From Kordia sp050633145 (lineage in GTDB: Bacteria > Bacteroidota > Bacteroidia > Flavobacteriales > Flavobacteriaceae), in NCBI RefSeq assembly GCF_050633145.1, contig NZ_JBOEFY010000035.1, positions 72,291 through 136,290 of the forward strand: 64,000 nt of DNA, given 5' to 3'. The stretch's first letter is position 1; each line of letters opens with the position of its first letter. Positions 1 to 8,722 of the stretch are shown in pieces. The notes beneath the pieces are model-generated. The model was not told where the DNA came from. It saw nothing but the letters and a program-made list of their open reading frames with translations, and searched no databases. The translations under genes were made by a program, and so were the position numbers.

Positions 1-2124
1 CACAAAATAAATCCCCGTTTGTAAATTAGGAAGATTGATTGTTTTTTGATTAGAATTAATCGCTTCTGTAAACAATAACTGTCCTTGAATACTGTATAAA
101 TCTACTTTTGAAATTTGATCGTTTTCCGTTTGAATCGTTAATTGATTCGTGAATGGAACAGGATAAATTTTTGTTGTACTTACTTCAATTTCTTCTGTGC
201 TTAATACTCCATTGAAATAGTCGTTTGCTTTGTTAAAAGCTTCTACACCAATTTGCGCTCCAATAAGACGTCCACGAATATCATCGATAGGAGGATGAAT
301 TCCACCCCAAATTCTCGATAAACTTGTCTGATCTGAGGCATCACGATAGGTTGCCCATTGTAGTGTGAATGGCGCACTCGGTCCTTTTTCAAATACTAAA
401 AAATTGTCTTGTGGAATGTCGAAAGTTCCCATTCCGCCAGGGAAAAATTCATCACCAGTTAGTAAAGTCAATACTTCTGCGGCAGCTCTTGAGAACGTTG
501 AATGCCCAGATAAATATCCAGCAAATGGAGGCGTTACAAAGGTTCCGCGTTGGTATGGCCACCATTTTGTTGCTAAAATCCAATCAACACCAGCAATATC
601 TTGCGTCGGATCAGTTATATAATCAGGTCCTTTCCAAGCGTATACTTTTATTTTGCCAACATTTTCGTCAGCATCTCCAGCTAATGGATCGCCAGTTTCT
701 ATGAGTTCTATATAACCAGGAATTAACGGTAAACCGTGCGGATCATAACTTGGAAGTGAAGCATCTGTACTTTGTCCTTTTCCAGCCATATACCGAATGG
801 CAGAAATTGGCCGTATATAGTCGTAATATCCTTTTATTCCCCACGTATTAATCGCAGCATCATGCATCGCGCCACCGAGCGCTAAGTAACATTTTACATC
901 CCATTCTAAATCGCTTAAAGACAATCCCGAACCATTCATCTTTTTTTCTGTTAATGGATGATCGCTCACATAGTTCATAATCGTAAACCAGTGTCCTGGA
1001 GGCGTTTCAGAATCAGGTCCATCTGCCCAAAATTCGGCCAAAACACGTGCATAATCTGACCTTTTTACCATTTGAGATGCGTATGGCATATTTGTCACAG
1101 GGTTTAGAGCGTGTCCTGTACTTGGATCGCCACCATTTACAATATCATAGAAAGCTTTGTATTCTTCAAACGTTTCTGGAAATGCTGTAGTTGGTAGATT
1201 TCCTAGCGCGCCAGGCGAAATATCAATCATTGTATTATCGGCAGGATCTAAATGAGAAGACCATAACGAAACTAAGGCAAAATGCCACTTGTACGGATCG
1301 TCGATACCGTCTTCATTAGATTCTAGAATGTATTCTGGTGGTCCTGGATCGCTGTATACATAACAGTCAAATCCATTGTCTATAATCTGTAAATTATCAT
1401 AACTTAAGGCAAAAGGATACACTTGTCCCCATTCTGGACTTAAAAAACTTGGTGTGTTTAATGGATAGGCATTTCCACTTTGATCTATATATACATCAAA
1501 GGCCAACGGTTGCCATTTATTCGGATCAATATCATTTGTATCTTCGTAAATTTCCAAAATTAACGGATTGTTTACAGGTTGATAGTGCTCGTTTGCATAA
1601 TCATTCTGTTCATTTGATCCATCTTGCAAACCAAAAGCGATAATTTCATCTGCCAAATGATTTCCCAAGGCGGCGTACGAACCTGTACTATAATCTGTAG
1701 ACGTGAAACTTACATCATAGCTATATGATTCAAACAATGTTTGAAAACTCGCTAGGGAAGTGGTAGCACCTGGAGAACTTGCAAAACGATGTGTTAGCAA
1801 GCGATACATTGCATAACTCATAACTTCGTGTCGTGCTGCTGCAATATCTGTTGGTGTAGCAATTCCTGTAAAAGTACTTGTATATGTTCCATACGTTTTT
1901 CCTAAAAAGACTGTTTCGGCAGTTGCTTCAAATAGTGCCCATGCGTCATACATTGCTATTGAACTGTGAAATAAGTTTCGAGCATGTACGGTTGGACGTG
2001 CAAAATCGCCACGAATGGCATTTAACAATTCTTCATTCCATTCGCGGGCTACAGAATGTTGTGCTTGAAGTACTGGTATAGCTAGGAATAGACTTAAAAA
2101 AGCCGCTATTATTATCTTTTTCAT
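1..2124 (-). CDS. Secreted vanadium-dependent haloperoxidase/PAP2-like protein with T9SS sorting domain (3' end cut by window edge)
   Basis: 708 codons are visible from the ATG at 2124; the stop lies beyond base 1. A signal peptide (about residues 1-22, ending LQAQ) opens the protein. The second half keeps all three vanadate/phosphate-binding motifs of the vanadium haloperoxidase/PAP2 superfamily: K431 with the RP pair at 438-439, the SGHSTFS block at 539-545 (His541 the likely acid-base residue), and SRIWGGIH followed by D, with His610. From about residue 650 (TTKIYPVPF) the protein resembles a type IX secretion C-terminal sorting domain, so it is probably exported across the outer membrane. 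The family includes halide-oxidising enzymes and acid phosphatases; which reaction applies cannot be read from the sequence. It is monocistronic as far as visible and followed upstream by an unrelated exporter. Confidence 0.88.
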   Translation of the reverse strand, partial: MKKIIIAAFLSLFLAIPVLQAQHSVAREWNEELLNAIRGDFARPTVHARNLFHSSIAMYDAWALFEATAETVFLGKTYGTYTSTFTGIATPTDIAAARHEVMSYAMYRLLTHRFASSPGATTSLASFQTLFESYSYDVSFTSTDYSTGSYAALGNHLADEIIAFGLQDGSNEQNDYANEHYQPVNNPLILEIYEDTNDIDPNKWQPLAFDVYIDQSGNAYPLNTPSFLSPEWGQVYPFALSYDNLQIIDNGFDCYVYSDPGPPEYILESNEDGIDDPYKWHFALVSLWSSHLDPADNTMIDISPGALGNLPTTAFPETFEEYKAFYDIVNGGDPSTGHALNPVTNMPYASQMVKRSDYARVLAEFWADGPDSETPPGHWFTIMNYVSDHPLTEKKMNGSGLSLSDLEWDVKCYLALGGAMHDAAINTWGIKGYYDYIRPISAIRYMAGKGQSTDASLPSYDPHGLPLIPGYIELIETGDPLAGDADENVGKIKVYAWKGPDYITDPTQDIAGVDWILATKWWPYQRGTFVTPPFAGYLSGHSTFSRAAAEVLTLLTGDEFFPGGMGTFDIPQDNFLVFEKGPSAPFTLQWATYRDASDQTSLSRIWGGIHPPIDDIRGRLIGAQIGVEAFNKANDYFNGVLSTEEIEVSTTKIYPVPFTNQLTIQTENDQISKVDLYSIQGQLLFTEAINSNQKTINLPNLQTGIYFV

Positions 2125-2180
2125 TTTTGGTTGATCGAGGTTATGCTGTAAACTTAATTAAAAGATTGTTTTTTTACAAA

Positions 2181-3395
2181 CTATGTCGTTGACAATGAAG
2201 CAGTTTTTGTCACTTTTTTTAAAATTACTAAAATTAAGATAGAACCGCATCCACAGATTAAGAAACCAATGAATAGAGGAGAAGCTGTCGTTTTAACAAA
2301 ACCGCCAATATAAGTTGCTATAGGAACTGCCATAATTGTAGACGTAAAACCGTTTATTGCAGCACCAACGCCTGCAATATGTCCAACAGGTTGCATTGCT
2401 AACGAGCGTAAATTCCCGAAAAGGAAACCTATAGAGAAAAATTGAATTCCGAAAAACGATACTAATACATAAACATTAGGATTCGGTTTGCCGTAAAAAA
2501 GGATTAAATATATAATTGGAATTGCCGTAAAAGAAATCAAAAAGGCACGAACCAATTTGTACATTCCGTATTTTAAGACAAATTTTCCATTTAAAAACGT
2601 AGCAAATCCTACAGAAATTGCCAATGCTGCAAAGATGTATGGAAACTCTTCAACCATACCATATTGATTTTGAAATATGTCTTGTGAAGCGCTTAAATAC
2701 ACCATAAACGAACCTGTAATAAATCCAGAAATTAGAGTAAAAGCGATAGAAGTTTTAAATTTTAAAAATTCTTTTAAACCATTGATAAATAATTCTTTAG
2801 ATAGTTTTATCTTATTCTCTGGATGAAGTGTTTCTGGTTGTCGTTTCCAGAGCCAAATCATGATGATTGCTCCAAAAATTAATTGCCCGTTAAAGATTGA
2901 TTGCCAACCAAAGTTATCTAATAATAGTTTTCCCAAAGCAGGAGCTACCACAGGAACTAAGATGAATATTGCTACAATAAACGACATAATTTTTGCCATA
3001 TAATCGCCGCTAAAACTATCACGAACCATTGCAATACTTATTGTTCGTGGTGCAGAAAGTCCGATTCCTTGTAACACACGTCCAATGATCATGACTTCAA
3101 GACTTTGTGCCATTACGCAGACAAAACTAGCCAATACAAACAGAATGAATCCCATGTAAATTATGGGTTTACGTCCAATACTGTCTGATAATGGTCCAAA
3201 GATTAGTTGTCCGAAACCTAATCCTAAGAAAATCATTGTTATTAGCTTTTGATTGTCAGCAGGTTTGGTTGTACCAATGGAAATACCAATTGCATCTAAA
3301 GCTGGTAAAATCGCATCAATAGAGAGTGCTACAATAGACATCAATGATGCCATGAGTATAATAAATTCAGTCTGCGATTGCTTTTTTGAAATCAT
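2181..3395 (-). CDS. Bcr/CflA-family multidrug efflux MFS transporter
   Basis: A 404-residue, highly hydrophobic protein with about twelve membrane segments, the normal size for the Bcr/CflA branch of the drug:H+ antiporter MFS family. The family signature lies in the first cytoplasmic loop (GPLSDSIGRKP, about residues 67-77, motif A), and the N-terminus contains the typical DAILPALDAIG stretch in TM1. A second conserved region (GRVLQGIGLSAPR) matches motif B. Predicted role: proton-driven export of small drugs or metabolites across the inner membrane. The substrate cannot be told. It stands alone, with 56 bases to the haloperoxidase-like gene downstream and a 1.2 kb gene-poor stretch upstream. 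Confidence 0.9.
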   Translation of the reverse strand: MISKKQSQTEFIILMASLMSIVALSIDAILPALDAIGISIGTTKPADNQKLITMIFLGLGFGQLIFGPLSDSIGRKPIIYMGFILFVLASFVCVMAQSLEVMIIGRVLQGIGLSAPRTISIAMVRDSFSGDYMAKIMSFIVAIFILVPVVAPALGKLLLDNFGWQSIFNGQLIFGAIIMIWLWKRQPETLHPENKIKLSKELFINGLKEFLKFKTSIAFTLISGFITGSFMVYLSASQDIFQNQYGMVEEFPYIFAALAISVGFATFLNGKFVLKYGMYKLVRAFLISFTAIPIIYLILFYGKPNPNVYVLVSFFGIQFFSIGFLFGNLRSLAMQPVGHIAGVGAAINGFTSTIMAVPIATYIGGFVKTTASPLFIGFLICGCGSILILVILKKVTKTASLSTT

Positions 3396-4605
3396 TGCGC
3401 AAAAGTACGGCTTCTCTAGAAGTTTTGTTGTTTTTCTTGTGATTATATATATTGTTATTTCGATTGAATAGTAACTAGAGAAAATTTACGCATGTAAAAT
3501 ATGCTTTAGGGAAAACTATTTTGTTTGTGATTGGAATTTTGATGGCAGACAGGATTAATAGCTTCAATCAACCAAGACAGTCAAATCATGAGAACAATAA
3601 TTTAATCAAACAATTTATAATTGTAAAAGTGCAGTTTGGAATTCTTGTTTTGATAAAGATCATAAATCAAGAATGGCTTCATTGCAATTTTTTTAAGTAG
3701 ATGTGTACGGACAATCGCTTAATGCTATGCGTGTACTAGTTTAGAGAGAGAACTATTTATAGTAATTAGAATTAAGACTCGGAAAAGGGCAATACAGTGT
3801 AGTTATCAAAATATTCTATTTAACATAATATAAATTATGGTACAAATACTATATATCGTAAAGTAGGATAATCAGCGTATTTGTAAACCATAATGATATT
3901 ATGCTAAATATCCCAGAACCTTTGTATTTGCTACCAGAATCATTGTGCTTGGGTTTTGAACCTTTATTTAATAGGAACGCTTCGCTACATAATTCTTTGT
4001 CCCATAATTTGTCGTTATGCAAAATTGCCGCGCGCAAATGCTTTATTGCTTTCATAAAATCAAATTGTTATTACAATTTATTTTATACGCAATTTGCCAA
4101 CGCTTTCCAGCCGCATAAAAGCTACTTTAGAAATTCTATACAAACATCTGTTATAAGAGAATCTTTCCGTTAGAAAAAGTTTTAAGACCTTCACGTTAGC
4201 TTGTCGCATACTTATAAAAATTTTCTGCAAAGAATTTTATATAACTATGCTAACTGTTCGTTTTCATAAAAACCTTTTTTTGCTTTTCGTTATGTTAAAT
4301 AGCTTTTGAGTTTTGATAAGAACCTTTTGTAGTTTTTTACTTTTCTTTTTCTTGATAAAAAGAAACAAAAATCAAGACTGCATAAAACTTTGGAAACAAT
4401 TACGGCTCGCTCGCTATATTCTAGAAGCGTTTATATTTCTTTAGATTGTTCTAGAAATCAAATACTATACAGAAACTTTAACAACAATATTGCTTCATCT
4501 CTAGAATATGGACGCTCACTCACCTATTGTTTTCGCCAAAGTTTTCTGAGGTCGTTTTGACGCTTGCGTTTAGAGGTTATTCTTTTGTGAAAACTGGACA
4601 ATGAA
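3396..4605. other. 1.2 kb gene-poor stretch
   Basis: No convincing gene. Short open frames exist on both strands (for example 3849-4055 minus and 3901-4173 plus, which overlap each other), but none has a good ribosome-binding site or recognisable protein. The right third holds an imperfect inverted repeat listed separately. The stretch separates the MFS exporter from the XRE/NACHT accessory region and may mark an insertion boundary. Confidence 0.6.
4384..4545. repeat. Imperfect long inverted repeat
   Basis: The outer arms pair AAAACTTTGG (4384-4393) with CCAAAGTTTT (4536-4545), then AAACAAT (4394-4400) with ATTGTTT (4526-4532). The inner arms pair ATATTCTAGA (4416-4425) with TCTAGAATAT (4500-4509). 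Between the paired blocks sit CGCTCGCTC-like and CGCTCACTC-like stretches in direct, not inverted, orientation. The whole could fold into a large interrupted hairpin. No transposase is present and the nature of the element is unknown. Confidence 0.6.
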
Positions 4606-4836
4606 TTACTTCTTAGTGCCCTTAAATTCTTTTATGGCTTGACAAACTCTATAGAATTCTCCGTTTAGTGCCCAATCATTAAGACTATTTAAATTGTCTT
4701 CATCCATATCTTTTATTTCAGATATTATTTCATCAACATTTTTTTCTTTTAAATATTCAAGCAATCTTCTTTTGGTTGCTTCTGCTGCTTCCAATAATCT
4801 GTTAATTGAATTCTCGTGTTCTTCTTTATTAATCAT
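4606..4836 (-). CDS. Small helical hypothetical protein
   Basis: 76 residues, charged and almost entirely predicted helical, with no recognised family. It is 16 bases downstream of the XRE regulator gene on the same strand and is probably cotranscribed with it. A regulator followed by a small acidic/helical protein recalls toxin-antitoxin or restriction-controller arrangements, but no toxin fold is recognisable, so this is only a thought. Start chosen: ATG at 4836. Confidence 0.55.
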   Translation of the reverse strand: MINKEEHENSINRLLEAAEATKRRLLEYLKEKNVDEIISEIKDMDEDNLNSLNDWALNGEFYRVCQAIKEFKGTKK

Positions 4837-4852
4837 TTCTGTTTATGTAAAT

Positions 4853-5062
4853 TTATTCTTTTGTAGAAACTAATAACTCTCGAATATCCACATCTAATAT
4901 TTCTGCGATCTTTTTTAAGTCCTTTAAATGTGGTTGGGATTTGTTATTGCAAAATGCAGTTACAGAAGTTGTGCTTTTTCCAAGTTGTTCCGCAAGCCAA
5001 ACTTGCGATTTTCCTTGGATTACTAATACTTCTTTTATTCTATTTATTCTTTCTACTGCCAT
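4853..5062 (-). CDS. XRE-family helix-turn-helix transcriptional regulator
   Basis: A 69-residue single-domain Cro/C1-type DNA-binding protein. The HTH spans about residues 18-60: KSQVWLAEQLGKSTTSVTAFC gives the two central helices, followed by the family-typical NNKSQPHLKDLKKIAEILD and DIRELL. Its size matches the small controllers found beside defence and restriction loci. It heads a two-gene unit with the 76-residue gene. Three TAAACTT-type sites in its upstream region (5112-5173) are candidate autoregulatory operators. It may control the divergent small gene at 5256 as well. Confidence 0.85.
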   Translation of the reverse strand: MAVERINRIKEVLVIQGKSQVWLAEQLGKSTTSVTAFCNNKSQPHLKDLKKIAEILDVDIRELLVSTKE

Positions 5063-5111
5063 ATTTGTTACTGTATTCTTCTCTAAATATATAATACATT
5101 CTTATTAAAAC

Positions 5112-5173
5112 ATAAGTTTATATTACATTTTATTAATTTAAACTTGTGTTTTTAAAAAATAAATTATAAGTTT
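5112..5173. promoter_or_regulatory. Candidate XRE operator cluster
   Basis: ATAAGTTTA at 5112-5120, TTAAACTT ending at 5145, and ATAAGTTT at 5166-5173 form alternating inverted copies of TAAACTT spaced about 27-28 bases apart between divergent genes (XRE regulator, minus; small protein, plus). The composition is very A/T-rich, so chance matches are possible. Confidence 0.35.
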
Positions 5174-5255
5174 GAGTTAACTTTATGTAAGTATAAATTA
5201 TATAAATGTAATTTTCAGTTAAATATTTATTGTTAATAATTTTATTCCAAACTTT

Positions 5256-5453
5256 ATGCCATTTCCAAAATATACAAAAGCAGACTTAGAAAAAATCGTA
5301 TATACACAATTAGAGAACCTAAATGCAATTCACGATTTACTTAAGATTATGAAACTCCAAAATGAACTTATTGAGAATGCGAATAGAAAACTAAAAGACG
5401 AAATTATAGATTTTAAGAAACGAGTTAATTATGGAACTGGGAAGTTTGAGTAA
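5256..5453 (+). CDS. Small coiled-coil hypothetical protein
   Basis: 65 residues starting at ATG 5256. After a short KYTKADLEK segment the protein is one long charged helix with heptad-like leucine/isoleucine spacing (about residues 15-55), so it is probably a short coiled coil. No family recognised. It faces away from the XRE gene and towards the convergent NACHT gene, whose 3' end lies about 130 bases downstream. A role in the same accessory locus is plausible but unproven. Confidence 0.5.
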   Translation: MPFPKYTKADLEKIVYTQLENLNAIHDLLKIMKLQNELIENANRKLKDEIIDFKKRVNYGTGKFE

Positions 5454-5581
5454 CTTGAAAAATCAGATATACAATAATAGAACAATTAGTTTCTTTTCTT
5501 ACCCCTTGCTTTCAGGTAACTGATAATCAATTAAAAAAAATTGTAGGATATTGATTATATTTTAAGAAATTATATTATTCA

Positions 5582-8248
5582 TTAACTCCAATCTATATTC
5601 TTCTCTACTAAAAAACCTTCACTATCCATCATAATCTCTGGGTTAGTATTAAAGTAACTTAAGTCATCTTTATATTGATTAATAATAATTGAGATTTTTT
5701 CAATTTCATTTTTAGGTCTTAAAGAAACTAATTGTTCTATTTTGGACATGTATTCCTTACTAAGAATCTTATGACCAATTGAATTAATTAACCAAGTTAA
5801 ATCATCACTCATTTGGGCAAAGAAATATAAAGTCTCACGCCACCATTGAAATTTACTACCTAGGAATAATTGAATATTAATACCTCTATTAGAAACTAGT
5901 TCCATAGCAGCTAAGTGTTCTTGATATCTAAGATGACCAAAACCATACTTTCCTCTTTCTGACATTGGAACTAATATATTACATGGGTCTATTAATTCAC
6001 GTAAAGCTATTTTAGATTCATCCGTAGTAAGTCTATTCTTCAATATATTTATAGTTATATTTTCTAGAATATTAATCGTTTCTTCTCGCTTATTATTAAA
6101 ATGTAAATAATATGCGATTTTTTTTGATAAATATTCTAAATTTTGAGGTGTTGTTGTAATTCTGGTTTTAATATTTTTTACGTTATCATAGTAACCAGTT
6201 AGTAATTTTAATCTATCGTTATAAAGAGTTATCTCAGTTTGAGGTAATGGTAATTTATGTTTTGCCAGAACACATAAAGTAGTCGTTAATAGTGGATTTC
6301 TAGTTATCTCATCTATTCCATTATTACTTTCAAAATGTTTTTTTATTTTTTCTGTTATGTTTTTATCACCTCTGTCAAACCATTTATCAATAAATTGATT
6401 TCTTTGTTCTCTTGTAAATGGAAGAAGAGTTACAGTAAAAGAGTTTAATCGTTCTATAAATGAACCTGACATTCGGGAAGTAACTATTACCTGAATATTT
6501 TTATGATATTTTTTTATTATAAAATTAATTGCCTCAGGTAACCATTCATTATATCTGATAGCTTCATCTAAGCCATCAAATAAAATTGTAACCTTTTTGT
6601 TTTTTAAAGTATTTGTAAATTCATAGTTACTTATTTTAACTTCTTTAAAACGAAGGTATTCACATACAGCTTCATCAAAATTAGAAATTTTATAATCAAT
6701 TTTTGTACTATTAATATTTTGTTTCCAATTCTCTACTACTTGAGAAAGTGGTGCCCATATTACGATATTATCGTTTATTTTTTCTTTTGACAATGCATAC
6801 ATTTGTAAACTTGTAGTTTTTCCTCCACCTGCATGTCCCAATAATGTAAGATTAATTCCTGTGTCAAATACCTTATCAATAGATAACTTAAATCTTGTTT
6901 TATTAAAATCTAATCTAAATAGGATACTTTTATCAAAACCTAAACATTCTATAAACTCATCAGTGTTTAATAAAATTGAACTAATATTAAAGATTTTAGA
7001 ACAATGATTCATGTATTCTCTCAACTCAATTGTAGTTGGTTTTGTCTTATTAAACATGTCTAATTTTCTTAATATAATTTTCTTTTGATACTCAAGCCAA
7101 ATACCTAGTTTCTTACCATTTAACTTAAATTCATATAAAGGATAATTAATTTCATCATCATTAAAATAAGGTTTAGCTTCTTTTTCTAATTTCTTTAGAT
7201 TCAAATCTGCTATTATCCATGGTTCAATATTTTTTCTTAAAAGCTTTATATCTTTCTTTAAATTATTGATTTTTTCCTGATTTTTTTTAGTTAAAGACTT
7301 TTTCTTTTCAAGAACATCTAAAGCAACTAACTTATTTTTATATGATTCAATATAATCAGGATAAGTTTTAGCCAATTTTAATAGTAATGTTTTAAGTTTT
7401 GAAAATTCCTTTTCTTTTTGTTTTTTAATTTTTATCCATTCATCATACTCTTTAATTTCTTTATTGAAATTAAACTCAATTTCTTTGATCGATAAATCAA
7501 TAAAAGAATCAATCAATTCATCGGGTAACATAGAAGTTTTTTTTCTAAAGATTTCCCAATCATTTTGATCAAGAAAAAATTTTCTATCTTCTCCACTAAA
7601 AGAATTGTTAAAAAATAGTTTTGTCGAAGACTTTCCTAAAGAAAAATCTATATCAGTATATATGCTTTTAATTGGTATTTTGCTATCAAAACCTAATGCC
7701 TTTAGTAATATTTCATTATTTAAAGTTTCCGTTGAATAGTGAGAAAAATCTATTTCAGTATCAATTAAATTATTAACAATCGATGGACAGTGGCGAATTA
7801 AAAGCTGAGCTAATTTTATTCCATCAATTATTCTAATCTTTCGATCTAATAAGTCAGGAAACATATCAAATCTACTTTTAATATTCTTTGAATCAATTTC
7901 AAATGAAGAAATTAAAATAACCTCAAATGGCGAATGAATACTCTTATCAGAATAATGAATATTTTTTTTAAAACACATTGTTAATTGGTTCACTATTGTT
8001 TGAAGACTTTTAGAATTACCTGCACTATTTGAAAATTTGAAATGTTTTACTTGAGCTACACTTAATCTCAATTCTTCAAAATTATCATTCTCCCAAATAA
8101 GTAAGTCTTTTCCTTCTTCATCTGTCCCGCCATAAAATTCAACTTTTATAAACCCCATTTTTTCGAATAGAGGCTTTATGATAGTCAATGTTAATTCATT
8201 TTCTGGTATGTCTTGAAGTTCCTTACATAATCTCCGTAATACGTCCAT
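5582..8248 (-). CDS. Nuclease-like/NACHT NTPase (bacterial NLR-type defence protein)
   Basis: 888 residues. The first ~160 look like a PD-(D/E)XK restriction-endonuclease fold: GGTDEEGKDLLI (about 40-51) followed by VAQVKHFKF (64-72) gives the D...QxK pattern seen in Mrr-like nucleases. A lysine-rich helical linker follows (about 250-400). A NACHT module comes next: Walker A GHAGGGKTT (471-479), Walker B ILFDGLDEA (555-563), the VTSR strand (589-592) and the NPLLTTTLCVLA helix (651-662). The last ~200 residues are a helical C-terminal sensor-like region. Bacterial NACHT proteins of this layout are known to protect against phage, the NACHT part sensing or oligomerising and the N-terminal effector cutting nucleic acid. 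It is visibly more A/T-rich than its neighbours, consistent with horizontal transfer. Whether the nuclease is active is an inference from motifs. Confidence 0.88.
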   Translation of the reverse strand: MDVLRRLCKELQDIPENELTLTIIKPLFEKMGFIKVEFYGGTDEEGKDLLIWENDNFEELRLSVAQVKHFKFSNSAGNSKSLQTIVNQLTMCFKKNIHYSDKSIHSPFEVILISSFEIDSKNIKSRFDMFPDLLDRKIRIIDGIKLAQLLIRHCPSIVNNLIDTEIDFSHYSTETLNNEILLKALGFDSKIPIKSIYTDIDFSLGKSSTKLFFNNSFSGEDRKFFLDQNDWEIFRKKTSMLPDELIDSFIDLSIKEIEFNFNKEIKEYDEWIKIKKQKEKEFSKLKTLLLKLAKTYPDYIESYKNKLVALDVLEKKKSLTKKNQEKINNLKKDIKLLRKNIEPWIIADLNLKKLEKEAKPYFNDDEINYPLYEFKLNGKKLGIWLEYQKKIILRKLDMFNKTKPTTIELREYMNHCSKIFNISSILLNTDEFIECLGFDKSILFRLDFNKTRFKLSIDKVFDTGINLTLLGHAGGGKTTSLQMYALSKEKINDNIVIWAPLSQVVENWKQNINSTKIDYKISNFDEAVCEYLRFKEVKISNYEFTNTLKNKKVTILFDGLDEAIRYNEWLPEAINFIIKKYHKNIQVIVTSRMSGSFIERLNSFTVTLLPFTREQRNQFIDKWFDRGDKNITEKIKKHFESNNGIDEITRNPLLTTTLCVLAKHKLPLPQTEITLYNDRLKLLTGYYDNVKNIKTRITTTPQNLEYLSKKIAYYLHFNNKREETINILENITINILKNRLTTDESKIALRELIDPCNILVPMSERGKYGFGHLRYQEHLAAMELVSNRGINIQLFLGSKFQWWRETLYFFAQMSDDLTWLINSIGHKILSKEYMSKIEQLVSLRPKNEIEKISIIINQYKDDLSYFNTNPEIMMDSEGFLVEKNIDWS

Positions 8249-8722
8249 ATTAAAAAATAAGTTTTTACTTACTAATATAGTGATAATATAACTGTATTTT
8301 GATAAGTGTTATAAAAAAGTATAATGCTAATTGAAATCTGAACTCTTCTATTCCCACTCCACAACTATTCCGCTTCCCTCCTACACTTCGACAAACTCAG
8401 TGTAAACTAGTCGCAAAAAAAAATGTTTACTCACATTATTTTCATTTGATAAATCGGAGTTCATGAATGCTCCGCATGTCATTACCTTTTGTGAAGAAAC
8501 TTTTCAGTAATAACTTTTTAAAAATGTGAAGAATAAACTTTGCTTTTCGCCTAAGCAAAATAACATAACGCAATAACATTATAAAACACTTATGTGTTAT
8601 CATAATAAGCCATTATGTAAAATTGCTTTTGTGTCGTTTTATACTTAAAGATCCTTACATGACATAAAAATTAAAGTATTTATTTTTATGTAAAGAATCC
8701 TTTAATAGTAGTACTGGAATTT
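8249..8722. other. Intergenic stretch with short repeats
   Basis: No gene seen. It holds a CACTTCGACAAACTCAGTGT element (about 8385-8404), whose ends ACACT/AGTGT are inverted, and a CGGAG...CTCCG hairpin around TTCATGAA (about 8455-8474). An AACAC-TTAT-GTGTT palindrome lies near 8589. These look like intergenic repeat/hairpin sequences rather than coding DNA; the stretch separates the NACHT locus from the aminopeptidase gene. Confidence 0.5.

Noticed and set aside
369..704. Plus-strand open frames inside the left-edge gene (also 1449-1643 and 1878-2081)
   Set aside because: They are shadows of the haloperoxidase-like gene on the minus strand, which has a signal peptide and conserved motifs throughout.
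3543..3700. Short frame starting MADRINSFNQ
   Set aside because: About 50 codons with no protein-like pattern or neighbours to suggest a gene.
3849..4055. 68-codon minus-strand frame (MKAIKHLRAAILHN...)
   Set aside because: No recognised family, no clear ribosome-binding site, and it overlaps an opposite frame at 3901-4173. It may be a relic but I cannot support it as a gene.
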